Below are positions 1 to 8,560 of a stretch of 64,000 nucleotides of DNA, one piece after another (position 1 is the first letter of the stretch; each line of letters starts with the position of its first letter). A program made the position numbers and the translations under genes. The stretch is from JACCTU01 sp963737405. Its GTDB lineage: Bacteria > Actinomycetota > Thermoleophilia > Gaiellales > Gaiellaceae. The stretch spans positions 1 through 64,000 of the forward strand of contig CAVTSL010000008.1 in assembly GCA_963737405.1 (NCBI GenBank), read 5' to 3'. The notes under the pieces are model-generated. The model did not search any database. It was not told the DNA's origin and saw nothing but the letters and a program-made list of their open reading frames with translations.

Positions 1-46
1 CCTGACTCAGCGGAATCGGCTTGGTTACGCGGGTCAGGCGTGCCAC
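1..46. repeat. Dispersed hairpin repeat, copy 1
   Basis: This stretch begins CCTGACTC and ends with the arm GGGTCAGGCGTG. The outer arms CCTGAC and GTCAGG can pair around a conserved CTTGGTT core. A second, diverged copy lies at 6646-6690 with the same start, core and end, differing by one base of length and about ten substitutions. It may continue left of the window edge. The function is unknown; a terminator-like or REP-like intergenic element is possible. Confidence 0.45.
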
Positions 47-285
47 CTATGCCGCCGACGCACATGCGGTGCTCACTCGGTGCTCACCCGGAATGTCGCC
101 TTACCGGGAACAGGCAGCGGATAGGACAGATCCACCCCTTCGCGGTTCCGAACGACACGCCTAACTCGGCAGCGACCTTCGGGGATGAGAGCCCCGGGCG
201 TGGAGTGTTCGCGCCCGGTCCGGGAAGTCGGGCGGCCAGAAGTGGCGGGACGCCGCCGGCCCGCCCTCCTTTACCAGGCCGCCAG

Positions 286-777
286 CTAGGCGAGCCGTCT
301 CAGGTCACTGAGCGTGTGGAGCGCACCGACGACGAAGATCGCCGTCGCCAGGTAGATGACGCCGAGGTGGCCAAGTGTGTCGAAGCCCCAGGGATAGTGC
401 GCCGGCAAGGCGACGGCCAGTGCGAGCACCGGTGCCGACACCGCGCCGACCCAAGCCCAGAGGTATCTCCTGCGGACCCCGAACCAGCTGAGGAACACGA
501 CCGCGAGGCCGGTTGCGGCGACAAACCCCGATAGGGCGATGTGTAGGTGGCTGATGTAGTTGTACAAGTCGTTGTCAAAGGCCTTGACGTCGGCCTTGCT
601 GCTCGCCACCTGTTCCGATCCGATGCCTATCTCGAGAAAATCGCCCGTGAAGTTATGGATGAAGAGGACGATTCCGTACCCGATGAACGCCAGCCCGGCG
701 ATCGTCATCAGCCACGTCCCCCAGACGAGCTGACTCGACTCGCGCCGTTCTACCCCGCCCGTGGAGACGCTTGCCAT
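286..777 (-). CDS. Four-helix integral membrane protein of unknown function
   Basis: This is a 163-residue protein with four clear hydrophobic helices at about residues 20-42, 75-100, 105-130 and 138-158. They are joined by a longer outer segment at 43-74, and the C-terminus is short and basic. The start is an ATG preceded by a good ribosome binding site (GGAGGTGAG). No catalytic motif is visible and I do not recognise the family. It stands alone; the 47-285 stretch downstream holds no supported gene, and upstream lies a degraded transporter fragment. Confidence that it is a gene is high, and that it sits in the membrane is high; its function is unknown. Confidence 0.75.
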   Translation of the reverse strand: MASVSTGGVERRESSQLVWGTWLMTIAGLAFIGYGIVLFIHNFTGDFLEIGIGSEQVASSKADVKAFDNDLYNYISHLHIALSGFVAATGLAVVFLSWFGVRRRYLWAWVGAVSAPVLALAVALPAHYPWGFDTLGHLGVIYLATAIFVVGALHTLSDLRRLA

Positions 778-929
778 GGCTCACCTCCGGTGGTGTTTGC
801 GGGAAGGCAACGCCAGTGGTTGGTCAGTTATTCCCGAGCACCACGAACCGTGTGCCCGCGGGGTCTGAAGCTCCGTCCGAATCTCCAAGACCGCCGGGTC
901 AGACGACCCGTGTGTCTCATCCAGAGCCG

Positions 930-1167
930 CATGGGCAGGGCGAAGAGGGCGATTCCGCCGACGAACGTGCGGACGGCGCCGGCCCGGCGCGTGACCCGCG
1001 CGGCCGGAGTCGGACCAGCGCGAGCACGAGGTTGAACGTGGTCAACACCCAGTGCAGATCGCCGAGGTCGACTTCGAGCTCGCGGTAGATCGGGGCAGCG
1101 CGAGCACCGCGACCGACGAGTCCGCCAACACGAGCCCGACGGCGAGGCTAAACGCGGCTGACCGCAC
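930..1167 (-). pseudogene. Remnant of an MFS (DHA2-type) drug exporter, N-terminal part only
   Basis: Reading the minus strand from a GTG at 1167 gives a first transmembrane segment ending LVLADSSVAVLALP. After one frame change comes IYRELEVDLGDLHWVLTTFN, and after a second PAARVTRRAGAVRTFVGGIA. In the right order these match the first two helices and connecting loop of EmrB/QacA-type (DHA2) major facilitator exporters, including the W-V-L-T-x-F-N segment. Similarity then stops, so about 100 of the usual 450 or more residues remain. It starts 18 bases after the response regulator stop, so it may once have been the target gene of that two-component system. Frame changes of mixed sign plus truncation point to true decay. 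Confidence 0.6.
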
Positions 1168-1185
1168 AGCAGTGGAACGGAGGTT

Positions 1186-1854
1186 TCAGCGGTGCGCTTC
1201 TTGTACGAGAAGCGCGATCTGGACGCGATTGTCGACGCCGAGCTTCGTCAGCAGCCGGGAGACGTGGGCCTTGACCGTGGCGACGCTCATGAACAGCTCG
1301 GCGGCGATATCTGCGTTCGCGAGCCCGCGCCCGACGGCGAGCGCGACCTCCTGCTCGCGGGCGCTGAGCGCGGCGAACCTTGCACGTGCGCTCTCGTGTC
1401 GCGCCTCGGCGTCGGGATCGCCTGCGACGAGCGCGATCAGCCGCCGGGTGACGGTCGGCGAGAGCATGCCGTCGCCCGCGCCGACGAGCTCGATCGCGCG
1501 GACGATCTCGGCCGGCGGCGTGTCCTTGAGCAGGAAGCCGGCCGCACCGGCGCGCAATGCGCGGAGCACGAGCTCGTCCGCGTCGAAGGTCGTCAGCACG
1601 AGGACGGCCGGTGCGTTGGGCTGCGCACGCAGCAGGCCCGTTGCGGCAATGCCGTCCAGCTGCGGCATGCGGATGTCCATCAGCACGACGTCGGGATGAT
1701 GTGCGTCGACTGCGGCGAGCACCCCGCGGCCGTCGTCGACCTCGCCGACGACCTCGATTCGCTCGGCACCGGCGAGCATCATCTTGAGGCCGGAGCGAAC
1801 GAGCGCGTCGTCGTCGACGAGCAGGACGCGGACGGTCTCGCTCAGGGTGTCCAC
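1186..1854 (-). CDS. NarL/FixJ-family response regulator
   Basis: This 222-residue protein has an N-terminal receiver domain with the acidic pair in LLVDDD, the phosphoacceptor Asp in VVLMDIRMPQLDG, the switch Thr in LTTFD and the Lys in FLLKDTPP. It is followed by a LuxR-type helix-turn-helix (LSAREQEVALAVGRGLANADIA, then TVKAHVSRLLTKLG). The GTG start at 1854 overlaps the histidine kinase stop by 13 bases, so the two are co-translated. It is the output partner of that kinase. The likely target is the divergent ABC exporter at 3190-4856, or the decayed MFS gene immediately downstream; the target assignment is inference. Confidence 0.92.
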   Translation of the reverse strand: MDTLSETVRVLLVDDDALVRSGLKMMLAGAERIEVVGEVDDGRGVLAAVDAHHPDVVLMDIRMPQLDGIAATGLLRAQPNAPAVLVLTTFDADELVLRALRAGAAGFLLKDTPPAEIVRAIELVGAGDGMLSPTVTRRLIALVAGDPDAEARHESARARFAALSAREQEVALAVGRGLANADIAAELFMSVATVKAHVSRLLTKLGVDNRVQIALLVQEAHR

Positions 1855-3059
1855 GGCAGCGTCGCGCGCAGGACGAAGTCGCCGTTCGGGCCGGGGCCGT
1901 GGTCGAGCCTGCCGCCGGCCAGCGCGACGCGCTCCCCCAGTCCGACGAGCCCGGTGCCCGCACCGGGGAGCGGGTCGGCGACAGGAGCGCCGACGGCCCG
2001 CCGGCTGGTCACGACGAGCAGCAGCGGCGGGCCCGGGTCGAGCGTGACCTCGACGGCGGCGCCCCTCGCGTGCTTGCGCGCGTTCGTCAGTCCCTCCTGC
2101 ACGACGCGGTACGCCGTACGGCCGAGCGCGGGGGGAATCGTCTCGAGCGCGGACGCGCCGTTGCGCCAGCGGACGTTCATACCGGCCGCGCGCGACTCCT
2201 CCATGAGCGCCGGAAGCTGGGCGAGCGTCGGCTGCGGAGGCTCCGGGATCGTCTCCTGACCCTCGTCTCGCAGGACGCCGATCACCTCGCGGAGCTCCTG
2301 CATCGCGGACTGCGCTGTCGCGCGAATGACACCGGCGGCTTCGGCGACCTCCTCGGGGGATGCGTCGGGGTGGAACTCGAGCGCGCCTGCGTGCACGCTC
2401 AGCAGCGAGATGCGATGGGCGAGTACGTCGTGCATCTCGCGCGCAATTCGCCGGCGCTCGGCTTCCCGCGCCTGCTCGACGCGAAGCCGCTGCTCGGATT
2501 CGAGCCGCTCGGCACGTTCGTGCAGCGAGCTGATCAGCTCCCGCCGCGCGCGGGTGAAGAGCCCCCAGCCGATCACCACGATCGTCGCCAGCAGGCAGAA
2601 GATCACCTGAGACGGGTACGAGCCGAGGCTCGGGTAGAACGCCGGGAAGATCACAAGGGCTGCGACGGCGAGCGCGGTGATCGCCGCCAGTGCTCGCGGC
2701 GAGGCACGGATGGCGGCGTTGAAGACGGTGACGAGCGCAGCTGGACCCGCCATCGCCGACAGCGCCGATACCGGCACGGCGTACAGCGCGACGGCGACGG
2801 GCCGGCTCCGGCGGAAGAAGAGGGCTGCGCAAGCGACGGCTCCGAACGCGACATCGAGGACGAACGTCAGCGGGTTGTGGTCCGGCGCCGTGACCGCGAC
2901 GATGAGGATGCCGCCCGCGGCCGCGAACAGAAAGAGCAGGACGTCGACGACCCGGTCCCGCGCTGACCGGCGCCCGCCCGCCGCCCCGACGAGCTCGCCC
3001 GGAAGGAGCCGCCGCTGCCAGCGCGGAACGCTCGCCGGCTGTCCTGCAAGGTCGGTCAT
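1842..3059 (-). CDS. Membrane sensor histidine kinase, NarL/LiaS-like (HisKA_3)
   Basis: This is a kinase of about 405 residues. The first 160 residues carry five to six hydrophobic helices with short loops and no obvious periplasmic domain. A linker coiled coil is followed by the HisKA_3 dimerisation motif REMHDVLAHRISLL (phosphoaccepting His) and a C-terminal HATPase_c domain with N-box VQEGLTNARKHA and a G-rich LVGLGERVALAGGRL segment. An ATG at 3059 directly follows an in-frame GTG at 3062; I chose the ATG. The kinase gene is divergent from the ABC exporter gene across about 130 bases, the usual layout for envelope-stress or drug-sensing systems. The signal sensed is unknown. Confidence 0.92.
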   Translation of the reverse strand: MTDLAGQPASVPRWQRRLLPGELVGAAGGRRSARDRVVDVLLFLFAAAGGILIVAVTAPDHNPLTFVLDVAFGAVACAALFFRRSRPVAVALYAVPVSALSAMAGPAALVTVFNAAIRASPRALAAITALAVAALVIFPAFYPSLGSYPSQVIFCLLATIVVIGWGLFTRARRELISSLHERAERLESEQRLRVEQAREAERRRIAREMHDVLAHRISLLSVHAGALEFHPDASPEEVAEAAGVIRATAQSAMQELREVIGVLRDEGQETIPEPPQPTLAQLPALMEESRAAGMNVRWRNGASALETIPPALGRTAYRVVQEGLTNARKHARGAAVEVTLDPGPPLLLVVTSRRAVGAPVADPLPGAGTGLVGLGERVALAGGRLDHGPGPNGDFVLRATLPWTP

Positions 3060-3189
3060 CACGCAAAGCGTACGTCCTGGAACCCGAGTCGACCCCCGAC
3101 CAAAGTCGCTTCGAATGCCGACGGAGGGCGATCGAGCTCTCGACCGGCGGCCCTATCGCAGGCCGCAGGCGCAGAGGCAGACTCGACGC

Positions 3190-4080
3190 ATGATCGAGTC
3201 ACAGAACCTCACCAAGAGCTTCGGCGGCCGCACGGTCGTCAACGACGTCTCTTTTCGCGTAGAGCCTGGAACCGTGACGGGGTTCCTCGGCGCGAACGGC
3301 GCCGGCAAGACCACCACCTTGAGAATGCTGTCAGGGCTGTCGGAGCCGGACTCCGGACAGGCGGTCGTCCTCGGCGGTCGCTATCGCGACCTTGCCAATC
3401 CCGGCCGCCGCGTCGGGATCCTGCTCGACGCGGCAGCGCAGCACGACGGTCGCCGCGGACGTGAAGCGCTGATTGTCTCCGCGCAGATGATGGGCGTCGA
3501 CCCGCGCCGCGTCGACGGTCTGCTCGACCTCGTCGGCCTCGACCGCTCGGCGGCCCGGAAGCGCGTGCGCCACTACTCGCTCGGCATGCGTCAGCGCCTC
3601 GGCCTCGCGCACGCGCTGCTCGGGGACCCGCAGGTCCTGATCCTCGACGAGCCGGCGAACGGGCTCGACCCGCCGGGGATGCGCTGGATGCGAGAGCTCC
3701 TGCGCGACTTCGCCGATCGCGGCGGTACGGTGCTGCTCTCCTCTCACCTCTTGCACGAAGTCGAGGCGCTCGCCGACCGGCTCGTGATCATCGACGTCGG
3801 CCGCATCGTCGCCGAGGGCTCGCGCGCCGAGCTGCTGGCGGGAGCCGGGACGCTCGTGATCGCCCCCGACGAGGCGGCGCTGCGTGCGGCTCTCGACGCC
3901 GCGAACCTTCCCGCACGACCGGCCCGCGACGGCGGCTTCATCGTCGACGCAGAGCCCGAGGACGTCGGTCGCGCAGCCCTGGCCGGCGGCGTCGTCGTCA
4001 GCCGGATCGGACCCTCGGGCGGCTCGGGCCTCGAGCAACTGTTCTTCGACCTGACCAAGCCACTGGAGGCGGTCGCATGA
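3190..4080 (+). CDS. ABC-2 type exporter, ATP-binding protein
   Basis: This is a 296-residue ABC ATPase. Walker A is GANGAGKTTT near residue 38, the signature is YSLGMRQRLGLA, Walker B is VLILDEPANGLDP, and the switch His is in LLSSHLLHEVEAL. A C-terminal extension of about 90 residues is typical of DrrA/BcrA-type exporters. The frame stays open far upstream, but homology begins at the ATG at 3190. The stop overlaps the permease start (ATGA), so the pair forms one transporter at the membrane. It is divergent from a NarL-type sensor kinase and regulator pair, which probably controls it. The substrate cannot be told from sequence; drugs, peptides or lipids are all possible. Confidence 0.93.
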   Translation: MIESQNLTKSFGGRTVVNDVSFRVEPGTVTGFLGANGAGKTTTLRMLSGLSEPDSGQAVVLGGRYRDLANPGRRVGILLDAAAQHDGRRGREALIVSAQMMGVDPRRVDGLLDLVGLDRSAARKRVRHYSLGMRQRLGLAHALLGDPQVLILDEPANGLDPPGMRWMRELLRDFADRGGTVLLSSHLLHEVEALADRLVIIDVGRIVAEGSRAELLAGAGTLVIAPDEAALRAALDAANLPARPARDGGFIVDAEPEDVGRAALAGGVVVSRIGPSGGSGLEQLFFDLTKPLEAVA

Positions 4081-4856
4081 GCGCTACAGCTGCCACCCTC
4101 GAATTGCCCGTCGCCGGTCTCGATCACGACAGGCGTCCCGGGCTCGCGCGCCTCACGGGCGTCGAGCTGCGCAAGATGGTCGACACCCGCGCGGGCTTCT
4201 GGCTCCAGCTTTTCAACCTCGGGCTGATGATCGCCTTCGTGGTCGTCGCGCTCATCCTGGCCGATGCCCAGGACCGGACGTTCCAGGACCTCATGTGGAT
4301 CGCGTTGTGGCCGGCCAGCTCGCTGCTCCCCGTCGTCGGAGTTCTGCTGATCAGCTCGGAGTGGTCGCAGCGCACCTCGTTGATCACGTTCGCGCTCGTG
4401 CCGCGCCGCACGCGGGTGTTGGCCGCCAAGCTCGGCGCGGCGTTGATCCTCTCCGTCGTCATGCTTGCGACGGCGCTGGCGATTGCAGCGGTCGGTACTG
4501 CCGTCGCAGGGCCGAGCGTGGACGGAACCTGGTCGCTCCCGCCGGAGATGCTCGGCCAGGCCGTGGTCTACATGACGACCTCGTTCATCATGGGCCTCGC
4601 CTTCGGCGCCATGTTCCTCGCCTCGGCGCCGGCGATCGTCCTCTACTCCCTGCTCCCGGGCGGCTGGGCGCTCCTCAGCACGATCCCGGCCCTCGAGGTC
4701 CCCGCGCGCTGGCTGGACAACGCACACACGCTCACCCCGATGGCCGACCACGTGCTCAGCGGCACCGAATGGGCCCACGCCGGAACCACGCTGGCGTTGT
4801 GGGTGCTCCTGCCCGCGTTGATCGGAGCCTGGCGCGTCATCCATGACGAGGTTTAG
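4077..4856 (+). CDS. ABC-2 type exporter, permease
   Basis: This is a 259-residue membrane protein with six predicted helices: at about 48-70, 80-103, 122-150, 165-190, 195-213 and 233-252. The arrangement is that of ABC2_membrane permeases that pair with DrrA-like ATPases. Its ATG overlaps the ATPase stop by four bases. The N-terminal segment TGVELRKMVDTRAGFWLQ is the usual amphipathic lead-in to helix 1. No further gene follows in the operon; the next 218 bases hold no supported feature except short near-palindromes. Confidence 0.88.
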   Translation: MSATAATLELPVAGLDHDRRPGLARLTGVELRKMVDTRAGFWLQLFNLGLMIAFVVVALILADAQDRTFQDLMWIALWPASSLLPVVGVLLISSEWSQRTSLITFALVPRRTRVLAAKLGAALILSVVMLATALAIAAVGTAVAGPSVDGTWSLPPEMLGQAVVYMTTSFIMGLAFGAMFLASAPAIVLYSLLPGGWALLSTIPALEVPARWLDNAHTLTPMADHVLSGTEWAHAGTTLALWVLLPALIGAWRVIHDEV

Positions 4857-5074
4857 TCGGTCCTAGACCTAGGAGGATGAGCCCGGGGGTCCTGGGCGAG
4901 CGTCGGGCTCTCCTCCCGTACTACGGGCACTAGTTCCTTCAGGAAGCCTTCAGCCACATTGGCGCGACGGTCCGGTGACTACTCGGTTGATAGCCAGCCG
5001 CCGAGACTCAACCCGAGCGTCGTCTGACAAACCAGGCGTCCCGCGCGCTCAATGAACACCACTATTGAAAGGTC

Positions 5075-5257
5075 GTGAGCAAGGTGTCGAGACAAGCAGT
5101 GGGAAACGCCCTCGCAGGTGTGGTGTTCCTCATCGTCGCGATCGTCGACTTCACCCGTGACTCGTCGGGCATAGGCGTGGTCTTCCTAGTGTTCGCGGCT
5201 GTCTTCTTGGGACTCGGGTTGTCCGGGCGCAAAACCGCAGCGCCTGAGAGCGAGTAG
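5075..5257 (+). CDS. Small two-helix membrane protein
   Basis: This 60-residue protein starts at a GTG with GAAAGG a few bases upstream. It has two hydrophobic segments, about residues 8-24 and 32-50, separated by a short charged turn (DFTRDSSG). The tail is short and hydrophilic. I do not recognise the family. It is isolated from its neighbours, and nothing else supports a role. Confidence 0.5.
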   Translation: MSKVSRQAVGNALAGVVFLIVAIVDFTRDSSGIGVVFLVFAAVFLGLGLSGRKTAAPESE

Positions 5258-5555
5258 CGCCTCACCCGCATCTATCCCGGGACTGTGCTTGTTTGTTCCG
5301 CGCGTCGTGCGCTCGCGCGCGCGTAGATAGTGAGCTCGCCGGCCAGGCGCTCGAGGCCGACGAGCCGAATGACCCGCAACTAGAGGAGCGTGGGTAATCA
5401 CGCTTGATGGCTTGGGAGCCGACTCCGCCGCGGGTGGTAAGAGCGTGGTCGGTTCGGCTGTCGGTCGTTGGGACCTGAAACGTCAATCCCCGATCGCCCC
5501 GCCCGATGCCGATATCCCCGCGCCAGGTCGTGCTCACTCCGTGAGGCGAGCGTCG
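5258..5555. other. Non-coding stretch without recognisable features
   Basis: Frames on both strands here are broken or have codon use unlike the neighbours. No ribosome binding site, hairpin or repeat stands out. It separates a plus-strand small gene from a minus-strand YCII gene, so it contains the 3' ends of both transcripts. Confidence 0.4.
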
Positions 5556-5894
5556 CTAGTTGCCGACGGCCGGGTCGGGCATGAACTCGCGGACCTCTTG
5601 AGCACAGCGGCAGGCGACGGCGATCTTGGCAGCCCACTTCAGCGCCTCCTCGCGTGAGGGCGCGTCGATGACAGAGAGTCCGCCGATGGCCTGCGGATAC
5701 GGGCCGTCGGCGACCGTTCCGTCGGTGGCCACGATGCTCGCCTTCTGGTTTTCCAGTCCGCCGCCGAACACCCACACCCCGGCGTCCATGGCCTCATAGA
5801 CCACCGCGTGCGAAGCCTCGGCCACGGCGGGCATGTCCTCGTCGGGGATGTGGTCCATCGCGTGAGCGTCGAACGAGATCAGGTACCGCGTCAT
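5556..5894 (-). CDS. YCII/DGPF-domain protein
   Basis: This 112-residue protein starts at an ATG preceded by GGGAGG. It has the YCII-family layout: an N-terminal MTRYLISF strand, a central GVWVFGGGLENQ strand, then the diagnostic DGPYPQ followed by GGLSVIDAPSREEALKWAAK. The family folds as a dimeric alpha-beta barrel. In actinobacteria it is often near ECF sigma factors, but none is seen here. The biochemical role is not established for this subgroup. An open frame extends upstream to 6152, but homology begins at this ATG. Confidence 0.8.
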   Translation of the reverse strand: MTRYLISFDAHAMDHIPDEDMPAVAEASHAVVYEAMDAGVWVFGGGLENQKASIVATDGTVADGPYPQAIGGLSVIDAPSREEALKWAAKIAVACRCAQEVREFMPDPAVGN

Positions 5895-6069
5895 CCCATG
5901 GCCTCCCTTGTCCCGGCGGCCTTCTCCGGCCGCACGTCGATGTTGCTCTCGAGGTAGACCGCTCGGCGACCCGTAACTCATCGGCCACTGCCCAGGCTGC
6001 GTCGGGGGACATTCCCGAACGCTGGCCAACGGGACGCGCGAGTCTGTCGTGGAGTCGTAGAGTCCGTGG

Positions 6070-6519
6070 ATGGCGATCGTCGGGTTCCCCGACGGAACGC
6101 GAGTCCGCGCTTCATCGATTTCCGACCGTTGCGTCGACGATCCTGAGCGCACGTTCGGCCTCTATCTCGATGCGCGCTGGGAGCCGAGTTGGCCCGCCAC
6201 CGTGATCGACTGGAAGGACTTCGGACTACCTGAGAATCCGGAGCTTGCGGCGCAACAGATCGCGGACGCTTTCGGCCGAGCGGGACGCGATGGGCTCGTC
6301 GAGGTCGGCTGCCTGGGCGGGAGCGGTCGCACCGGGACCGTGCTGGCGTGCATGGCCGTCCTCGCAGGCGTGCCCCCGGCGCGGGCCGTTGCATGGGTCC
6401 GCGCTTCATATCGCCCAGAAGCCGTGGAGACCGCCGACCAGGAGGCGTGGGTGCAGTGGTTTGCCGAGTGGGTGGACGCCCACCCCGAGGCGAGTGCGAG
6501 TCATGCCGGTCCCGGGTGA
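6070..6519 (+). CDS. Protein tyrosine phosphatase-like protein with altered P-loop
   Basis: This 149-residue protein contains the loop VEVGCLGGSGRTGT at about residues 78-91. This matches the C-x5-R-T/S signature of cysteine-dependent phosphatases (Cys, then Arg five residues on). However, the His that normally precedes the Cys is Gly. A WPxxxIDWKDFGLP segment upstream may supply the general-acid Asp. Similar actinobacterial proteins are annotated as PTP-family. It is probably a cytoplasmic small dual-specificity-like phosphatase, but activity with the H-to-G change is unproven. It stands alone on the plus strand. Confidence 0.65.
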   Translation: MAIVGFPDGTRVRASSISDRCVDDPERTFGLYLDARWEPSWPATVIDWKDFGLPENPELAAQQIADAFGRAGRDGLVEVGCLGGSGRTGTVLACMAVLAGVPPARAVAWVRASYRPEAVETADQEAWVQWFAEWVDAHPEASASHAGPG

Positions 6520-6645
6520 CATTCCGAACACTGGCCCACGGCGTTCTCCGCTCATTCGCCACTCAGCAGAGCTACAGATGCCCGTCGGCGGACACTGCCT
6601 CCTCGCCTGACACGGGTTCGAGTCCCGGATGGGCCTTGCGGCACG

Positions 6646-6690
6646 CCTGACTCTCGCACGATCCGCTTGGTTGTGCGGATCAGGCGTGGT
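6646..6690. repeat. Dispersed hairpin repeat, copy 2
   Basis: This is the second copy of the element at 1-46, with the same CCTGACTC start, CTTGGTT core and ATCAGGCGTG end. Here GATCCGC and GCGGATC flank the TTGGTTGT loop as a perfect 7-bp stem. It lies in the 274-base gap between the phosphatase-like gene and the protease gene, a gap that otherwise holds only a tRNA-like T-arm fragment. Confidence 0.45.
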
Positions 6691-6793
6691 CGCAACAGCT
6701 CGTATCGACGCGCTCGAACCGCAGAAGGACCCGCCGCCGGGCCTCGGGTACGTATCGTCCCCGGCTTGCGGAACGACGAAAGGGGAGACGTCC

Positions 6794-7606
6794 ATGACTC
6801 GAAAGGCATTGCTCGTCACGCTCGCGCTGGCGACGTGTGCAGCCGGCCTCGTCGCGACTGCGGCCCAGGCGATCACCGGCGGTGACGTCGACACCGTCCA
6901 CAAGAACGTCGGGGTCGTCCGCTTCACGACGGCGGACGGCAGGTTTCGCTGCTCCGGCACGCTGATCTCCCAGACGGTGGTGCTCACGGCCGGCCACTGC
7001 ACCGAAGGCCCCGCGACCAACGTCTACGTGTCGTTCGACGACGCGCTACAGCCCGATCCGCTGCAGGCCGGCATCACGCCGGCCGAGAAGGCCGCGCGCG
7101 CGGCGCGCTACATCACGGGCACGGCGCATCCCGATCCCGGCTGGACCGGCAAGCTGTCGATCGCCAAGCAGCACGACCAGGGCGTCGTCGTCCTCGACGC
7201 GGCGGCCTCGTCGAAGTGGCCGGGGATCACGCCCGCGCCGCTCCCACCGGTCGGTTACCTGGATCGGAACCAGGGCGCGTTGAAGAACGAGACGTTCACG
7301 CTCTCCGGCTATGGCGTCGACATCGGCGACAAGAAGGCGCAGATCGTGATCCGCGAGCGGCGGATGACCACGTCGTATCTGAAGAACGTCCAGAGCGAGG
7401 TCGTCGTCTTCCAGATCAACGACAGGGACTCGAAGGCCGGCGGCGGATCGTGCTTCGGCGACTCCGGCGGACCGGTGTTCGTCAACGGGTTCGTGCTCGG
7501 GGACGCGTCGTACGTGAACTCGCTCTCGTGCAACGCGACCGGCAGCTATCAGCGCACCGACACCGCGTACTCCCGCAACTTCATCAACGGGTTCCTGAAC
7601 CCGTAG
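6794..7606 (+). CDS. Secreted trypsin-like serine protease (S1 family)
   Basis: This is a 270-residue protein. A signal peptide with a hydrophobic core at residues 5-22 ends about AAQA (26), followed directly by ITGGD, which resembles the activated N-terminus of S1 proteases. The catalytic His is in TAGHC (His68), the Asp in KQHDQGVVVLD, and the Ser in CFGDSGGPVF. Cys pairs near His68 and the Ser loop suggest disulfides. The ATG follows AGGGGAG; a longer open frame upstream has no signal peptide at its start. It is exported and probably degrades extracellular protein. It is a single-gene unit closed by a strong terminator. Confidence 0.9.
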   Translation: MTRKALLVTLALATCAAGLVATAAQAITGGDVDTVHKNVGVVRFTTADGRFRCSGTLISQTVVLTAGHCTEGPATNVYVSFDDALQPDPLQAGITPAEKAARAARYITGTAHPDPGWTGKLSIAKQHDQGVVVLDAAASSKWPGITPAPLPPVGYLDRNQGALKNETFTLSGYGVDIGDKKAQIVIRERRMTTSYLKNVQSEVVVFQINDRDSKAGGGSCFGDSGGPVFVNGFVLGDASYVNSLSCNATGSYQRTDTAYSRNFINGFLNP

Positions 7607-7629
7607 CCGGCTCTGAAGCAGGAACGACG

Positions 7630-7656
7630 GAAAGCCCCCGGCCCTCGGGGGCTTTC
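7630..7656 (+). terminator. Rho-independent terminator after the protease gene
   Basis: GAAAGCCCCCG and CGGGGGCTTTC form a perfect 11-bp stem around a 5-base loop, ending in a short T-rich tail, 24 bases after the protease stop. Because the stem begins with GAAA, it could act in both directions. Confidence 0.85.
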
Positions 7657-7714
7657 TCGTCCGTGGCACGTTAGGGTCGGTTGACTTTCGAACCGACCGG
7701 AGGGGGAATTCGTC

Positions 7715-8557
7715 ATGGCGTCAATTTCCGAGCGGGAGAACCGGGAGATCGAGGCGGCCAACGCCTCTGGCAACACCCCTGTCGTCTTCATCCACGGCCT
7801 CTGGCTGCTGCCGAGCAGCTGGGCCAACTGGGCGGACTTCTTCAAGCAGGCCGGCTACGCGCCGCTGACGCCGGACTGGCCGGACGATCCGGAAACGGTC
7901 GAAGAGGCCCGGGCGAACCCGGACGTCCTCGCGAACAAGACGTTGGGGCAGGTCGCCGATCACACAACCGAGATCATCGACGCCTTGGACAAGAAACCAG
8001 TGGTCATGGGGCACTCGACCGGGGGCTTGCTGGCGGAGATGCTCGCGGGCCGGGGCCTCTCGGCGGCCACCGTGGCGATCGACCCCGGAGTCTTCCGCGG
8101 CGTGCTGCCTCTGCCGCTCTCCGTGCTCAAGGGGGTCGGCCCGTTCCTGCTCAACCCGCGCACGCGCAGCCGCGCGATCACGCTCACCTTCGACCAGTTC
8201 ACGTACGGCTGGACGAACGCGCTGGACGAGAAGGAGGCGAAGGAGCTCTACGACACGTACCACGTCGCGTGCTCTGGGATCTCGCTCGTCCAGATGGGCA
8301 ACGCGAACCTCAACCCGTGGACGGAGGCGAAGGTGGACACGAAGAACCCCGACCGCGGTCCCCTGCTGATCATCGACGGCGAGAAGGACCACACGGTGCC
8401 CTGGGCGATCGCCAATGCCGCCTACAAGCGGCAAAAGCGCAACCCCGGCGTGACGGAGATCGTGAAGATCCCGAACCGAGGCCACTCCCTCACGATCGAC
8501 CACGGCTGGCGCGAGGTCGCCCAGACGTCGCTCGACTTCGTCAAGCGGTTCGACTGA
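7715..8557 (+). CDS. Alpha/beta hydrolase
   Basis: This 280-residue hydrolase has an oxyanion-loop HG at FIHGLW (residues 25-30), the nucleophile elbow VMGHSTGG (Ser about 107), an Asp in GEKDHTVP, and the catalytic His in NRGHSLTID near the C-terminus. The start is an ATG with GGAGGGGG upstream; a short inverted repeat GGTT-N8-AACC lies just before the ribosome site. There is no signal peptide, so it is cytoplasmic. Sequence alone does not give the substrate; esterase or haloperoxidase-like members look like this. It ends convergent with the gene at 8561, with 3 bases between stops. Confidence 0.85.
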   Translation: MASISERENREIEAANASGNTPVVFIHGLWLLPSSWANWADFFKQAGYAPLTPDWPDDPETVEEARANPDVLANKTLGQVADHTTEIIDALDKKPVVMGHSTGGLLAEMLAGRGLSAATVAIDPGVFRGVLPLPLSVLKGVGPFLLNPRTRSRAITLTFDQFTYGWTNALDEKEAKELYDTYHVACSGISLVQMGNANLNPWTEAKVDTKNPDRGPLLIIDGEKDHTVPWAIANAAYKRQKRNPGVTEIVKIPNRGHSLTIDHGWREVAQTSLDFVKRFD

Positions 8558-8560
8558 CGG

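Noticed and set aside
4871..4933. AGGAGG directly joined to ATG, opening an 18-codon frame
   Set aside because: There is no spacing between the Shine-Dalgarno and the start, and the peptide is short and unremarkable.
6580..6634. tRNA-like T-arm (CGGG-TTCGAGT-CCCG) with a possible acceptor pair GCCCGTC/GATGGGC
   Set aside because: Only about 26 bases separate the 5' acceptor from the T-arm, too few for D and anticodon arms. No cloverleaf can be drawn, so it is a fragment or chance.
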